DNA from: Auanema rhodensis | Taxonomy: Eukaryota > Nematoda > Chromadorea > Rhabditida > Rhabditidae | NCBI GenBank assembly: GCA_964057225.1 | Contig: CAXKVF010000073.1 | Location: 558,001-622,000 of the forward strand | Reading direction: 5' to 3' | Length of the DNA stretch: 64,000 nt | Shown here: piece after piece, positions 1 to 13,726 of the stretch | Layout of the letters: each line of letters starts with the position of its first letter | How positions within the stretch are numbered: position 1 is the stretch's first letter | Made by a program: the position numbers and the translations under genes | Notes under the pieces: model-generated | Told to the model about the DNA's origin: nothing | The model's input: the letters and a program-made list of their open reading frames with translations, nothing else | Database searches by the model: none

Positions 1-176
1 TCAAAGTCATGGTTACCATTCACCAATATCAATAAAAATTTGTTTTTAGACTAATATGGACATGGGGAATCTAATTTTGAAAACCGCATCTCTTTATCTT
101 TCACGTGAAGCGAGTTACATACCAAGTGCACATCACGTGTACATTTAATTAGCATAAATTAAAGTTCACGTAAATT
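1..176. repeat. Reference monomer with its internal dyad symmetries
   Basis: First complete monomer, used here for numbering. It holds a perfect 10-bp palindrome TTCACGTGAA at 100-109, a GTGCAC palindrome at 126-131, a second CACGTG at 134-139 overlapping TGTACA (138-143), and a 7-bp inverted repeat TTTAATT/AATTAAA (144-150 and 157-163) with a 6-nt loop. Most other monomers also carry CATGGT-T-ACCATG at positions 8-20, for example at 184-196; this copy has a mismatch there because it is a TTCACC-type monomer. AAAAATTT near 35-42 is an A/T tract. Nothing coding is seen. Confidence 0.9.
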
Positions 177-351
177 TCAAAGTCATGGTTACCATGAACC
201 AATATCAATAAAAATTTGTTTTTAGACTAATATGGACATGGGGAATCTAATTTTGAAAACCGCATCTCTTTATCTTTCCGTGAAGCGAGTTACATACCAA
301 GTGCACATCACGTGTACATTTAATTAGCATAAATTAAAGTTCACGTAAATT
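177..351. repeat. 175-bp monomer with a 1-bp deletion
   Basis: The first CACGTG palindrome reads CTTTCCGTGAAG instead of CTTTCACGTGAAG. One base is lost and the palindrome is destroyed. The same defect recurs at 4224-4398. Confidence 0.95.
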
Positions 352-2111
352 TCAAAGTCATGGTTACCATGCACCAATATCAATAAAATTTTGTTTTTAG
401 ACTAATATGGACATGGGGAATCTAATTTTGAAAACCGCATCTCTTTATCTTTCACGTGAAGCGAGTTACATACCAAGTGCACATCACGTGTACATTTAAT
501 TAGCATAAATTAAAGTTCACGTAAATTTCAAAGTCATGGTTACCATGCACCAATATCAATAAAATTTTGTTTTTAGACTAATATGGACATGGGGAATCTA
601 ATTTTGAAAACAGCATCTCTTCATCTTTCACGTGAAGCGAGTTACATACCAAGTGCACATCACGTGTACATTTAATTAGCATAAATTAAAGTTCACGTAA
701 ATTTCAAAGTCATGGTTACCATGCACCAATATCAATAAAAATTTGTTTTTAGACTAATATGGACATGGGGAATCTAATTTTGAAAACCGCATCTCTTTAT
801 CTTTCACGTGAAGCGAGTTACATACCAAGTGCACATCACGTGTACATTTAATTAGCATAAATTAAAGTTCACGTAAATTTCAAAGTCATGGTTACCATGC
901 ACCAATATCAATAAAAATTTGTTTTTAGACTAATATGGACATGGGGAATCTAATTTTGAAAACCGCATCTCTTTATCTTTCACGTGAAGCGAGTTACATA
1001 CCAAGTGCACATCACGTGTACATTTAATTAGCATAAATTAAAGTTCACGTAAATTTCAAAGTCATGGTTACCATACACCAATATCAATAAAAATTTGTTT
1101 TTAGACTAATATGGACATGGGGAATCTAATTTTGAAAACCGCATCTCTTTATCTTTCACGTGAAGCGAGTTACATACCAAGTGCACATCACGTGTACATT
1201 TAATTAGCATAAATTAAAGTTCACGTAAATTTCAAAGTCATGGTTACCATGCACCAATATCAATAAAAATTTGTTTTTAGACTAATATGGACATGGGGAA
1301 TCTAATTTTGAAAACCGCATCTCTTTATCTTTCACGTGAAGCGAGTTACATACCAAGTGCACATCACGTGTACATTTAATTAGCATAAATTAAAGTTCAC
1401 GTAAATTTCAAAGTCATGGTTACCATGAACCAATATCAATAAAAATTTGTTTTCAGACTAATATGGACATGGGGAATCTAATTTTGAAAACCGCATCTCT
1501 TTATCTTTCACGTGAAGCGAGTTACATACCAAGTGCACATCACGTGTACATTTAATTAGCATAAATTAAAGTTCACGTAAATTTCAAAGTCATGGTTACC
1601 ATGCACCAATATCAATAAAAATTTGTTTTTAGACTAATATGGAAATGGGGAATCTAATTTTGAAAACCGCATCTCTTCATCTTTCACGTGAAGCGAGTTA
1701 CATACCAAGTGCACATCACGTGTACATTTAATTAGCATAAATTAAAGTTCACGTAAATTTCAAAGTCATGGTTACCATTCACCAATATCAATAAAAATTT
1801 GTTTTTAGACTAATATGGACATGGGGAATCTAATTTTGAAAACCGCATCTCTTTATCTTTCACGTGAAGCGAGTTACATACCAAGTGCACATCACGTGTA
1901 AATTTAATTAGCATAAATTAAAGTTCACGTAAATTTCAAAGTCATGGTTACCATTCACCAATATCAATAAAAATTTGTTTTTAGACTAATATGGACATGG
2001 GGAATCTAATTTTGAAAACCGCATCTCTTTATCTTTCACGTGAAGCGAGTTACATACCAAGTGCACATCACGTGTACATTTAATTAGCATAAATTAAAGT
2101 TCACGTAAATT

Positions 2112-4223
2112 TCAAAGTCATGGTTACCATGCACCAATATCAATAAAATTTTGTTTTTAGACTAATATGGACATGGGGAATCTAATTTTGAAAACCGCAT
2201 CTCTTTATCTTTCACGTGAAGCGAGTTACATACCAAGTGCACATCACGTGTACATTTAATTAGCATAAATTAAAGTTCACGTAAATTTCAAAGTCATGGT
2301 TACCATACACCAATATCAATAAAAATTTGTTTTTAGACTAATATGGACATGGGGAATCTAATTTTGAAAACCGCATCTCTTTATCTTTCACGTGAAGCGA
2401 GTTACATACCAAGTGCACATCACGTGTACATTTAATTAGCATAAATTAAAGTTCACGTAAATTTCAAAGTCATGGTTACCATGCACCAATATCAATAACA
2501 ATTTGTTTTTAGACTAATATGGACATGGGGAATCTAATTTTGAAAACCGCATCTCTTTATCTTTCACGTGAAGCGAGTTACATACCAAGTGCACATCACG
2601 TGTACATTTAATTAGCATAAATTAAAGTTCACGTAAATTTCAAAGTCATGGTTACCATGAACCAATATCAATAAAAATTTGTTTTCAGACTAATATGGAC
2701 ATGGGGAATCTAATTTTGAAAACCGCATCTCTTTATCTTTCACGTGAAGCGAGTTACATACCAAGTGCACATCACGTGTACATTTAATTTGCATAAATTA
2801 AAGTTCACGTAAATTTCAAAGTCATGGTTACCATGCACCAATATCAATAAAAATTTGTTTTTAGACTAATATGGACATGGGGAATCTAATTTTGAAAACC
2901 GCATCTCTTTATCTTTCACGTGAAGCGAGTTACATACCAAGTGCACATCACGTGTACATTTAATTAGCATAAATTAAAGTTCACGTAAATTTCAAAGTCA
3001 TGGTTACCATGCACCAATATCAATAAAAATTTGTTTTTAGACTAATATGGACATGGGGAATCTAATTTTGAAAACCGCATTTCTTTATCTTTCACGTGAA
3101 GCGAGTTACATACCAAGTGCACATCACGTGTACATTTAATTAGCATAAATTAAAGTTCACGTAAATTTCAAAGTCATGGTTACCATGCACCAATATCAAT
3201 AAAATTTTGTTTTTAGACTAATATGGACATGGGGAATCTAATTTTGAAAACCGCATCTCTTTATCTTTCACGTGAAGCGAGTTACATACCAAGTGCACAT
3301 CACGTGTACATTTAATTAGCATAAATTAAAGTTCACGTAAATTTCAAAGTCATGGTTACCATACACCAATATCAATAAAAATTTGTTTTTAGACTAATAT
3401 GGACATGGGGAATCTAATTTTGAAAACCGCATCTCTTTATCTTTCACGTGAAGCGAGTTACATACCAAGTGCACATCACGTGTACATTTAATTAGCATAA
3501 ATTAAAGTTCACGTAAATTTCAAAGTCATGGTTACCATGCACCAATATCAATAACAATTTGTTTTTAGACTAATATGGACATGGGGAATCTAATTTTGAA
3601 AACCGCATCTCTTTATCTTTCACGTGAAGCGAGTTACATACCAAGTGCACATCACGTGTACATTTAATTAGCATAAATTAAAGTTCACGTAAATTTCAAA
3701 GTCATGGTTACCATGAACCAATATCAATAAAAATTTGTTTTCAGACTAATATGGACATGGGGAATCTAATTTTGAAAACCGCATCTCTTTATCTTTCACT
3801 TGAAGCGAGTTACATACCAAGTGCACATCACGTGTACATTTAATTTGCATAAATTAAAGTTCACGTAAATTTCAAAGTCATGGTTACCATGCACCAATAT
3901 CAATAAAAATTTGTTTTTAGACTAATATGGACATGGGGAATCTAATTTTGAAAACCGCATCTCTTCATCTTTCACGTGAAGCGAGTTACATACCAAGTGC
4001 ACATCACGTGTACATTTAATTAGCATAAATTAAAGTTCACGTAAATTTCAAAGTCATGGTTACCATTCACCAATATCAATAAAAATTTGTTTTTAGACTA
4101 ATATGGACATGGGGAATCTAATTTTGAAAACCGCATCTCTTTATCTTTCACGTGAAGCGAGTTACATACCAAGTGCACATCACGTGTACATTTAATTAGC
4201 ATAAATTAAAGTTCACGTAAATT
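2112..4223. repeat. Internal 6-monomer tandem duplication (2 x 1056 bp)
   Basis: Within the 23-monomer unit, an ordered set recurs 1056 bp (6 x 176) apart: the AAAATTTT monomer, the ATACACC monomer, the ATAACA monomer (2495 and 3551), then the TTTTCAG plus TTTGCAT monomer. The second set runs from 3168. The pair is copied again at about 6159-8270 (ATAACA at 6542 and 7598), showing that a short duplication came first and the larger block duplication followed. Confidence 0.85.
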
Positions 4224-7200
4224 TCAAAGTCATGGTTACCATGAACCAATATCAATAAAAATTTGTTTTTAGACTAATATGGACATGGGGAATCTAATTT
4301 TGAAAACCGCATCTCTTTATCTTTCCGTGAAGCGAGTTACATACCAAGTGCACATCACGTGTACATTTAATTAGCATAAATTAAAGTTCACGTAAATTTC
4401 AAAGTCATGGTTACCATGCACCAATATCAATAAAATTTTGTTTTTAGACTAATATGGACATGGGGAATCTAATTTTGAAAACCGCATCTCTTTATCTTTC
4501 ACGTGAAGCGAGTTACATACCAAGTGCACATCACGTGTACATTTAATTAGCATAAATTAAAGTTCACGTAAATTTCAAAGTCATGGTTACCATGCACCAA
4601 TATCAATAAAATTTTGTTTTTAGACTAATATGGACATGGGGAATCTAATTTTGAAAACAGCATCTCTTCATCTTTCACGTGAAGCGAGTTACATACCAAG
4701 TGCACATCACGTGTACATTTAATTAGCATAAATTAAAGTTCACGTAAATTTCAAAGTCATGGTTACCATGCACCAATATCAATAAAAATTTGTTTTTAGA
4801 CTAATATGGACATGGGGAATCTAATTTTGAAAACCGCATCTCTTTATCTTTCACGTGAAGCGAGTTACATACCAAGTGCACATCACGTGTACATTTAATT
4901 AGCATAAATTAAAGTTCACGTAAATTTCAAAGTCATGGTTACCATGCACCAATATCAATAAAAATTTGTTTTTAGACTAATATGGACATGGGGAATCTAA
5001 TTTTGAAAACCGCATCTCTTTATCTTTCACGTGAAGCGAGTTACATACCAAGTGCACATCACGTGTACATTTAATTAGCATAAATTAAAGTTCACGTAAA
5101 TTTCAAAGTCATGGTTACCATACACCAATATCAATAAAAATTTGTTTTTAGACTAATATGGACATGGGGAATCTAATTTTGAAAACCGCATCTCTTTATC
5201 TTTCACGTGAAGCGAGTTACATACCAAGTGCACATCACGTGTACATTTAATTAGCATAAATTAAAGTTCACGTAAATTTCAAAGTCATGGTTACCATGCA
5301 CCAATATCAATAAAAATTTGTTTTTAGACTAATATGGACATGGGGAATCTAATTTTGAAAACCGCATCTCTTTATCTTTCACGTGAAGCGAGTTACATAC
5401 CAAGTGCACATCACGTGTACATTTAATTAGCATAAATTAAAGTTCACGTAAATTTCAAAGTCATGGTTACCATGAACCAATATCAATAAAAATTTGTTTT
5501 CAGACTAATATGGACATGGGGAATCTAATTTTGAAAACCGCATCTCTTTATCTTTCACGTGAAGCGAGTTACATACCAAGTGCACATCACGTGTACATTT
5601 AATTAGCATAAATTAAAGTTCACGTAAATTTCAAAGTCATGGTTACCATGCACCAATATCAATAAAAATTTGTTTTTAGACTAATATGGAAATGGGGAAT
5701 CTAATTTTGAAAACCGCATCTCTTCATCTTTCACGTGAAGCGAGTTACATACCAAGTGCACATCACGTGTACATTTAATTAGCATAAATTAAAGTTCACG
5801 TAAATTTCAAAGTCATGGTTACCATTCACCAATATCAATAAAAATTTGTTTTTAGACTAATATGGACATGGGGAATCTAATTTTGAAAACCGCATCTCTT
5901 TATCTTTCACGTGAAGCGAGTTACATACCAAGTGCACATCACGTGTAAATTTAATTAGCATAAATTAAAGTTCACGTAAATTTCAAAGTCATGGTTACCA
6001 TTCACCAATATCAATAAAAATTTGTTTTTAGACTAATATGGACATGGGGAATCTAATTTTGAAAACCGCATCTCTTTATCTTTCACGTGAAGCGAGTTAC
6101 ATACCAAGTGCACATCACGTGTACATTTAATTAGCATAAATTAAAGTTCACGTAAATTTCAAAGTCATGGTTACCATGCACCAATATCAATAAAATTTTG
6201 TTTTTAGACTAATATGGACATGGGGAATCTAATTTTGAAAACCGCATCTCTTTATCTTTCACGTGAAGCGAGTTACATACCAAGTGCACATCACGTGTAC
6301 ATTTAATTAGCATAAATTAAAGTTCACGTAAATTTCAAAGTCATGGTTACCATACACCAATATCAATAAAAATTTGTTTTTAGACTAATATGGACATGGG
6401 GAATCTAATTTTGAAAACCGCATCTCTTTATCTTTCACGTGAAGCGAGTTACATACCAAGTGCACATCACGTGTACATTTAATTAGCATAAATTAAAGTT
6501 CACGTAAATTTCAAAGTCATGGTTACCATGCACCAATATCAATAACAATTTGTTTTTAGACTAATATGGACATGGGGAATCTAATTTTGAAAACCGCATC
6601 TCTTTATCTTTCACGTGAAGCGAGTTACATACCAAGTGCACATCACGTGTACATTTAATTAGCATAAATTAAAGTTCACGTAAATTTCAAAGTCATGGTT
6701 ACCATGAACCAATATCAATAAAAATTTGTTTTCAGACTAATATGGACATGGGGAATCTAATTTTGAAAACCGCATCTCTTTATCTTTCACGTGAAGCGAG
6801 TTACATACCAAGTGCACATCACGTGTACATTTAATTTGCATAAATTAAAGTTCACGTAAATTTCAAAGTCATGGTTACCATGCACCAATATCAATAAAAA
6901 TTTGTTTTTAGACTAATATGGACATGGGGAATCTAATTTTGAAAACCGCATCTCTTTATCTTTCACGTGAAGCGAGTTACATACCAAGTGCACATCACGT
7001 GTACATTTAATTAGCATAAATTAAAGTTCACGTAAATTTCAAAGTCATGGTTACCATGCACCAATATCAATAAAATTTTGTTTTTAGACTAATATGGACA
7101 TGGGGAATCTAATTTTGAAAACCGCATCTCTTTATCTTTCACGTGAAGCGAGTTACATACCAAGTGCACATCACGTGTACATTTAATTAGCATAAATTAA

Positions 7201-8094
7201 AGTTCACGTAAATTTCAAAGTCATGGTTACCATGCACCAATATCAATAAAATTTTGTTTTTAGACTAATATGGACATGGGGAATCTAATTTTGAAAACCG
7301 CATCTCTTTATCTTTCACGTGAAGCGAGTTACATACCAAGTGCACATCACGTGTACATTTAATTAGCATAAATTAAAGTTCACGTAAATTTCAAAGTCAT
7401 GGTTACCATACACCAATATCAATAAAAATTTGTTTTTAGACTAATATGGACATGGGGAATCTAATTTTGAAAACCGCATCTCTTTATCTTTCACGTGAAG
7501 CGAGTTACATACCAAGTGCACATCACGTGTACATTTAATTAGCATAAATTAAAGTTCACGTAAATTTCAAAGTCATGGTTACCATGCACCAATATCAATA
7601 ACAATTTGTTTTTAGACTAATATGGACATGGGGAATCTAATTTTGAAAACCGCATCTCTTTATCTTTCACGTGAAGCGAGTTACATACCAAGTGCACATC
7701 ACGTGTACATTTAATTAGCATAAATTAAAGTTCACGTAAATTTCAAAGTCATGGTTACCATGAACCAATATCAATAAAAATTTGTTTTCAGACTAATATG
7801 GACATGGGGAATCTAATTTTGAAAACCGCATCTCTTTATCTTTCACGTGAAGCGAGTTACATACCAAGTGCACATCACGTGTACATTTAATTTGCATAAA
7901 TTAAAGTTCACGTAAATTTCAAAGTCATGGTTACCATGCACCAATATCAATAAAAATTTGTTTTTAGACTAATATGGACATGGGGAATCTAATTTTGAAA
8001 ACCGCATCTCTTTATCTTTCACGTGAAGCGAGTTACATACCAAGTGCACATCACGTGTACATTTAATTAGCATAAATTAAAGTTCACGTAAATT
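4048..8094. repeat. 23-monomer higher-order repeat, copy 2 (4047 bp)
   Basis: Repeats the variant order of 1-4047, including the 1-bp deletion (TCTTTCCGTG, about 4319), GGAAATGGGG (about 5690), GTGTAAAT (about 5944) and the ATAACA variants at 6542 and 7598. I see only about four substitutions between copies: two in the monomer at 7039 versus 2992, one in the monomer at 7743 versus 3696, and one in the monomer at 7919 versus 3872. Correspondence stops at 8095, where a GCACC monomer replaces the TTCACC type expected for a third copy. Confidence 0.9.
4224..4398. repeat. 175-bp monomer, duplicate of the deleted monomer at 177
   Basis: Carries the identical loss inside the CACGTG palindrome as 177-351, exactly 4047 bp away. 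This marks it as a descendant copy within the second 23-monomer unit. Confidence 0.95.
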
Positions 8095-11000
8095 TCAAAG
8101 TCATGGTTACCATGCACCAATATCAATAAAAATTTGTTTTTAGACTAATATGGACATGGGGAATCTAATTTTGAAAACCGCATCTCTTTATCTTTCACGT
8201 GAAGCGAGTTACATACCAAGTGCACATCACGTGTACATTTAATTAGCATAAATTAAAGTTCACGTAAATTTCAAAGTCATGGTTACCATGCACCAATATC
8301 AATAAAAATTTGTTTTTAGACTAATATGGACATGGGGAATCTAATTTTGAAAACCGCATCTCTTCATCTTTCACGTGAAGCGAGTTACATACCAAGTGCA
8401 CATCACGTGTACATTTAATTAGCATAAATTAAAGTTCACGTAAATTTCAAAGTCATGGTTACCATGCACCAATATCAATAAAAATTTGTTTTTAGACTAA
8501 TATGGACATGGGGAATATAATTTTGAAAACCGCATCTCTTTATCTTTCACGTGAAGCGAGTTTCATACCAAGTGCACATCACGTGTACATTTAATTAGCA
8601 TAAATTAAAGTTCACGTAAATTTCAAAGTCATGGTTACCATGCACCAATATCAATAAAAATTTGTTTTTAGACTAATATGGACATGGGGAATCTAATTTT
8701 GAAAACCGCATCTCTTTATCTTTCACGTGAAGCGAGTTACATACCAAGTGCACATCACGTGTACATTTAATTAGCATAAATTAAAGTTCACGTAAATTTC
8801 AAAGTCATGGTTACCATGCACCAATATCAATAAAAATTTGTTTTTAGACTAATATGGACATGGGGAATCTAATTTTGAAAACCGCATCTCTTTATCTTTC
8901 ACGTGAAGCGAGTTACATACCAAGTGCACATCACGTGTACATTTAATTAGCATAAATTAAAGTACACGTAAATTTCAAAGTCATGGTTACCATGAACCAA
9001 TATCAATAAAAATTTGTTTTTAGACTAATATGGACATGGGGAATCTAATTTTGAAAACCGCATCTCTTTATCTTTTACGTGAAGCGAGTTACATACCAAG
9101 TGCACATCACGTGTACATTTAATTAGCATAAATTAAAGTTCACGTAAATTTCAAAGTCATGGTTACCATGAACCAATATCAATAAAAATTTGTTTTCAGA
9201 CTAATATGGACATGGGGAATCTAATTTTGAAAACCGCATCTCTTTATCTTTCACGTGAAGCGAGTTACATACCAAGTGCACATCACGTGTACATTTAATT
9301 AGCATAAATTAAAATTCACGTAAATTTCAAAGTCATGGTTACCATGCACCAATATCAATAAAAATTTGTTTTTAGACTAATATGGACATGGGGAATCTAA
9401 TTTTGAAAACCGCATCTCTTTATCTTTCACGTGAAGCGAGTTACATACCAAGTGCACATCACGTGTACATTTAATTAGCATAAATTAAAGTTCACGTAAA
9501 TTTCAAAGTCATGGTTACCATACACCAATATCAATAAAAATTTGTTTTTAGACTAATATGGACATGGGGAATCTAATTTTGAAAACCGCATCTCTTTATC
9601 TTTCACGTGAAGCGAGTTACATACCAAGTGCACATCACGTGTACATTTAATTAGCATAAATTAAAGTTCACGTAAATTTCAAAGTCATGGTTACCATGCA
9701 CCAATATCAATAACAATTTGTTTTTAGACTAATATGGACATGGGGAATCTAATTTTGAAAACCGCATCTCTTTATCTTTCACGTGAAGCGAGTTACATAC
9801 CAAGTGCACATCACGTGTACATTTAATTAGCATAAATTAAAGTTCACGTAAATTTCAAAGTCATGGTTACCATGCACCAATATCAATAAAAATTTGTTTT
9901 CAGACTAATATGGACATGGGGAATCTAATTTTGAAAACCGCATCTCTTTATCTTTCACGTGAAGCGAGTTACATACCAAGTGCACATCACGTGTACATTT
10001 AATTTGCATAAATTAAAGTTCACGTAAATTTCAAAGTCATGGTTACCATGCACCAATATCAATAAAAATTTGTTTTTAGACTAATATGGACATGGGGAAT
10101 CTAATTTTGAAAACCGCATCTCTTTATCTTTCACGTGAAGCGAGTTACATACCAAGTGCACATCACGTGTACATTTAATTAGCATAAATTAAAGTTCACG
10201 TAAATTTCAAAGTCATGGTTACCATGCACCAATATCAATAAAAATTTGTTTTTAGACTAATATGGACATGGGGAATCTAATTTTGAAAACCGCATCTCTT
10301 TATCTTTCACGTGAAGCGAGTTACATACCAAGTGCACATCACGTGTACATTTAATTAGCATAAATTAAAGTTCACGTAAATTTCAAAGTCATGGTTACCA
10401 TGCACCAATATCAATAAAAATTTGTTTTTAGACTAATATGGACATGGGGAATCTAATTTTGAAAACCGCATCTCTTCATCTTTCACGTGAAGCGAGTTAC
10501 ATACCAAGTGCACATCACGTGTACATTTAATTAGCATAAATTAAAGTTCACGTAAATTTCAAAGTCATGGTTACCATGCACCAATATCAATAAAAATTTG
10601 TTTTTAGACTAATATGGACATGGGGAATCTAATTTTGAAAACCGCATCTCTTTATCTTTCACGTGAAGCGAGTTACATACCAAGTGCACATCACGTGTAC
10701 ATTTAATTAGCATAAATTAAAGTTCACGTAAATTTCAAAGTCATGGTTACCATGAACCAATATCAATAAAAATTTGTTTTTAGACTAATATGGACATGGG
10801 GAATCTAATTTTGAAAACCGCATCTCTTTATCTTTCACGTGAAGCGAGTTACATACCAAGTGCACATCACGTGTACATTTAATTAGCATAAATTAAAGTT
10901 CACGTAACTTTCAAAGTCATGGTTACCATGCACCAATATCAATAAAAATTTGTTTTTAGACTAATATGGACATGGGGAATATAATTTTGAAAACCGCATC

Positions 11001-13726
11001 TCTTTATCTTTCACGTGAAGCGAGTTTCATACCAAGTGCACATCACGTGTACATTTAATTAGCATAAATTAAAGTTCACGTAAATTTCAAAGTCATGGTT
11101 ACCATGCACCAATATCAATAAAAATTTGTTTTTAGACTAATATGGACATGGGGAATCTAATTTTGAAAACCGCATCTCTTTATCTTTCACGTGAAGCGAG
11201 TTACATACCAAGTGCACATCACGTGTACATTTAATTAGCATAAATTAAAGTTCACGTAAATTTCAAAGTCATGGTTACCATGAAGCAATATCAATAAAAA
11301 TTTGTTTTTAGACTAATATGGACATGGGGAATCTAATTTTGAAAACCGCATCTCTTTATCTTTCACGTGAAGCGAGTTACATACCAAGTGCACATCACGT
11401 GTACATTTAATTAGCATAAATTAAAGTTCACGTAAATTTCAAAGTCATGGTTACCATGCACCAATATCAATAAAAATTTGTTTTTAGACTAATATGGACA
11501 TGGGGAATCTAATTTTGAAAGACGCATCTCTTTATCTTTCACGTGAAGCGAGTTACATACCAAGTGCACATCACGTGTACATTTAATTAGCATAAATTAA
11601 AGTTCACGTAAATTTCAAAGTCATGGTTACCATGAACCAATATCAATAAAAATTTGTTTTTAGATTAATATGGACATGGGGAATCTAATTTTGAAAACCG
11701 CATCTCTTTATCTTTCACGTGAAGCGAGTTACATACCAAGTGCCCATCACGTGTACATTTAATTAGCATAAATTAAAGTTCACGTAAATTTCAAAGTCAT
11801 GGTTACCATGCACCAATATCAATAAAAATTTGTTTTTAGACTAATATGGACATGGGGAATCTAATTTTGAAAACCGCATCTCCTTATCTTTCACGTGAAG
11901 CGAGTTACATACCAAGTGCACATCACGTGTACATTTAATTAGCATAAATTAAAGTTCACGTAAATTTCAAAGTCATGGTTACCATGCACCAATATCAATA
12001 AAAATTTGTTTTTAGACTAATATGGACATGGGGAATCTAATTTTGAAAACCGCATCTCTTCATCTTTCACGTGAAGCGAGTTACATACCAAGTGCACATC
12101 ACGTGTACATTTAATTAGCATAAATTAAAGTTCACGTAAATTTCAAAGTCATGGTTACCATGCACCAATGTCAATAAAAATTTGTTTTTAGACTAATATG
12201 GACATGGGGAATCTAATTTTGAAAACCGCATCTCTTCATCTTTCACGTGAAGCGAGTTACATACCAAGTGCACATCACGTGTACATTTAATTAGCATAAA
12301 TTAAAGTTCACGTAAATTTCAAAGTCATGGTTACCATGCACCAATATCAATAAAAATTTGTTTTTAGACTAATATGGACATGGGGAATCTAATTTTGAAA
12401 ACCGCATCTCTTCATCTTTCACGTGAAGCGAGTTACATACCAAGTGCACATCACGTGTACATTTAATTAGCATAAATTAAAGTTCACGTAAATTTCAAAG
12501 TCATGGTTACCATGCACCAATATCAATAAAAATTTGTTTTTAGACTAATATGGACATGGGGAATCTAATTTTGAAAACCGCATCTCTCTATCTTTCACGT
12601 GAAGCGAGTTACATACCAAGTGCACATCACGTGTACATTTAATTAGCATAAATTAAAGTTCACGTAAATTTCAAAGTCATGGTTACCATGAACCAATATC
12701 AATAAAAATTTGTTTTTAGACTAATATGGACATGGGGAATCTAATTTTGAAAACCGCATCTCTTTATCTTTCACGTGAAGCGAGTTACATACCAAGTGCA
12801 CATCACGTGTACATTTAATTAGCTTAAATTAAAGTTCACGTAAATTTCAAAGTCATGGTTACCATGAACCAATATCAATAAAAATTTGTTTTTAGACTAA
12901 TATGGACATGGGGAATCTAATTTTGAAAACCGCATCTTTTTATCTTTCACGTGAAGCGAGTTACATACCAAGTGCACATCACGTGTACATTTAATTAGCA
13001 TAAATTAAAGTTCACGTAAATTTCAAAGTCATGGTTACCATGCACCAATATCAATAAAAATTTGTTTTTAGACTAATATGGACATGGGGAATCTAATTTT
13101 GAAAACCGCATCTCTTTATCTTTCACGTGAAGCGAGTTACATACCAAGTGCACATCACGTGTACATTTAATTAGCATAAATTAAAGTTCACGTAAATTTC
13201 AAAGTCATGGTTACCATGCACCAATATCAATAAAAATTTGTTTTTAGACTAATATGGACATGGGGAATCTAATTTTGAAAACCGCATCTCTTTATCTTTC
13301 ACGTGAAGCGAGTTACATACCAAGTGCACATCACGTGTACATTTAATTAGCATAAATTAAAGTTCACGTAAATTTCAAAGTCATGGTTACCATGAACCAA
13401 TATCAATAAAAATTTGTTTTTAGACTAATATGGACATGGGGAATCTAATTTTGAAAACCGCATCTCTTTATCTTTCACGTGAAGCGAGTTACATACCAAG
13501 TGCACATCACGTATGAATTTAATTAGCATAAATTAAAGTTCACGTAAATTTCAAAGTCATGGTTACCATGAACCAATATCAATAAAAATTTGTTTTTAGA
13601 CTAATATGGACATGGGGAATCTAATTTTGAAAACCGCATCTCTTTATCTTTCACGTGAAGCGAGTTACATACCAAGTGCACATCACGTGTACATTTAATT
13701 AGCATAAATTAAAGTTCACGTAAATT
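8095..13726. repeat. Mixed satellite stretch with local repeats
   Basis: Thirty-two monomers of ordinary type without the 23-monomer order. Two monomers sharing GGGAATATAA and GAGTTTCAT lie at 8447 and 10911, 14 monomers apart. The ATACACC, ATAACA, TTTTCAG/TTTGCAT trio known from the left units recurs at 9503-10030. Three clustered substitutions in one monomer give CACGTATGAATTT at about 13509. No gene, RNA gene or foreign insertion is seen. Confidence 0.85.

Larger units (their letters stand above)
1..4047. repeat. 23-monomer higher-order repeat, copy 1 (4047 bp)
   Basis: Twenty-three monomers whose private variants occur in a fixed order. They include a TTCACC type (1), a 1-bp deletion (177), an ACAGCATC change (528), a GGAAATGGGG change (1584), a GTGTAAAT change (1760), an ATAACA variant at 2495 and TTTGCAT near 2790. 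The same order reappears exactly 4047 bp later. 4047 is 23 x 176 minus the shared 1-bp deletion, so the deletion arose before the block was duplicated. Confidence 0.93.
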
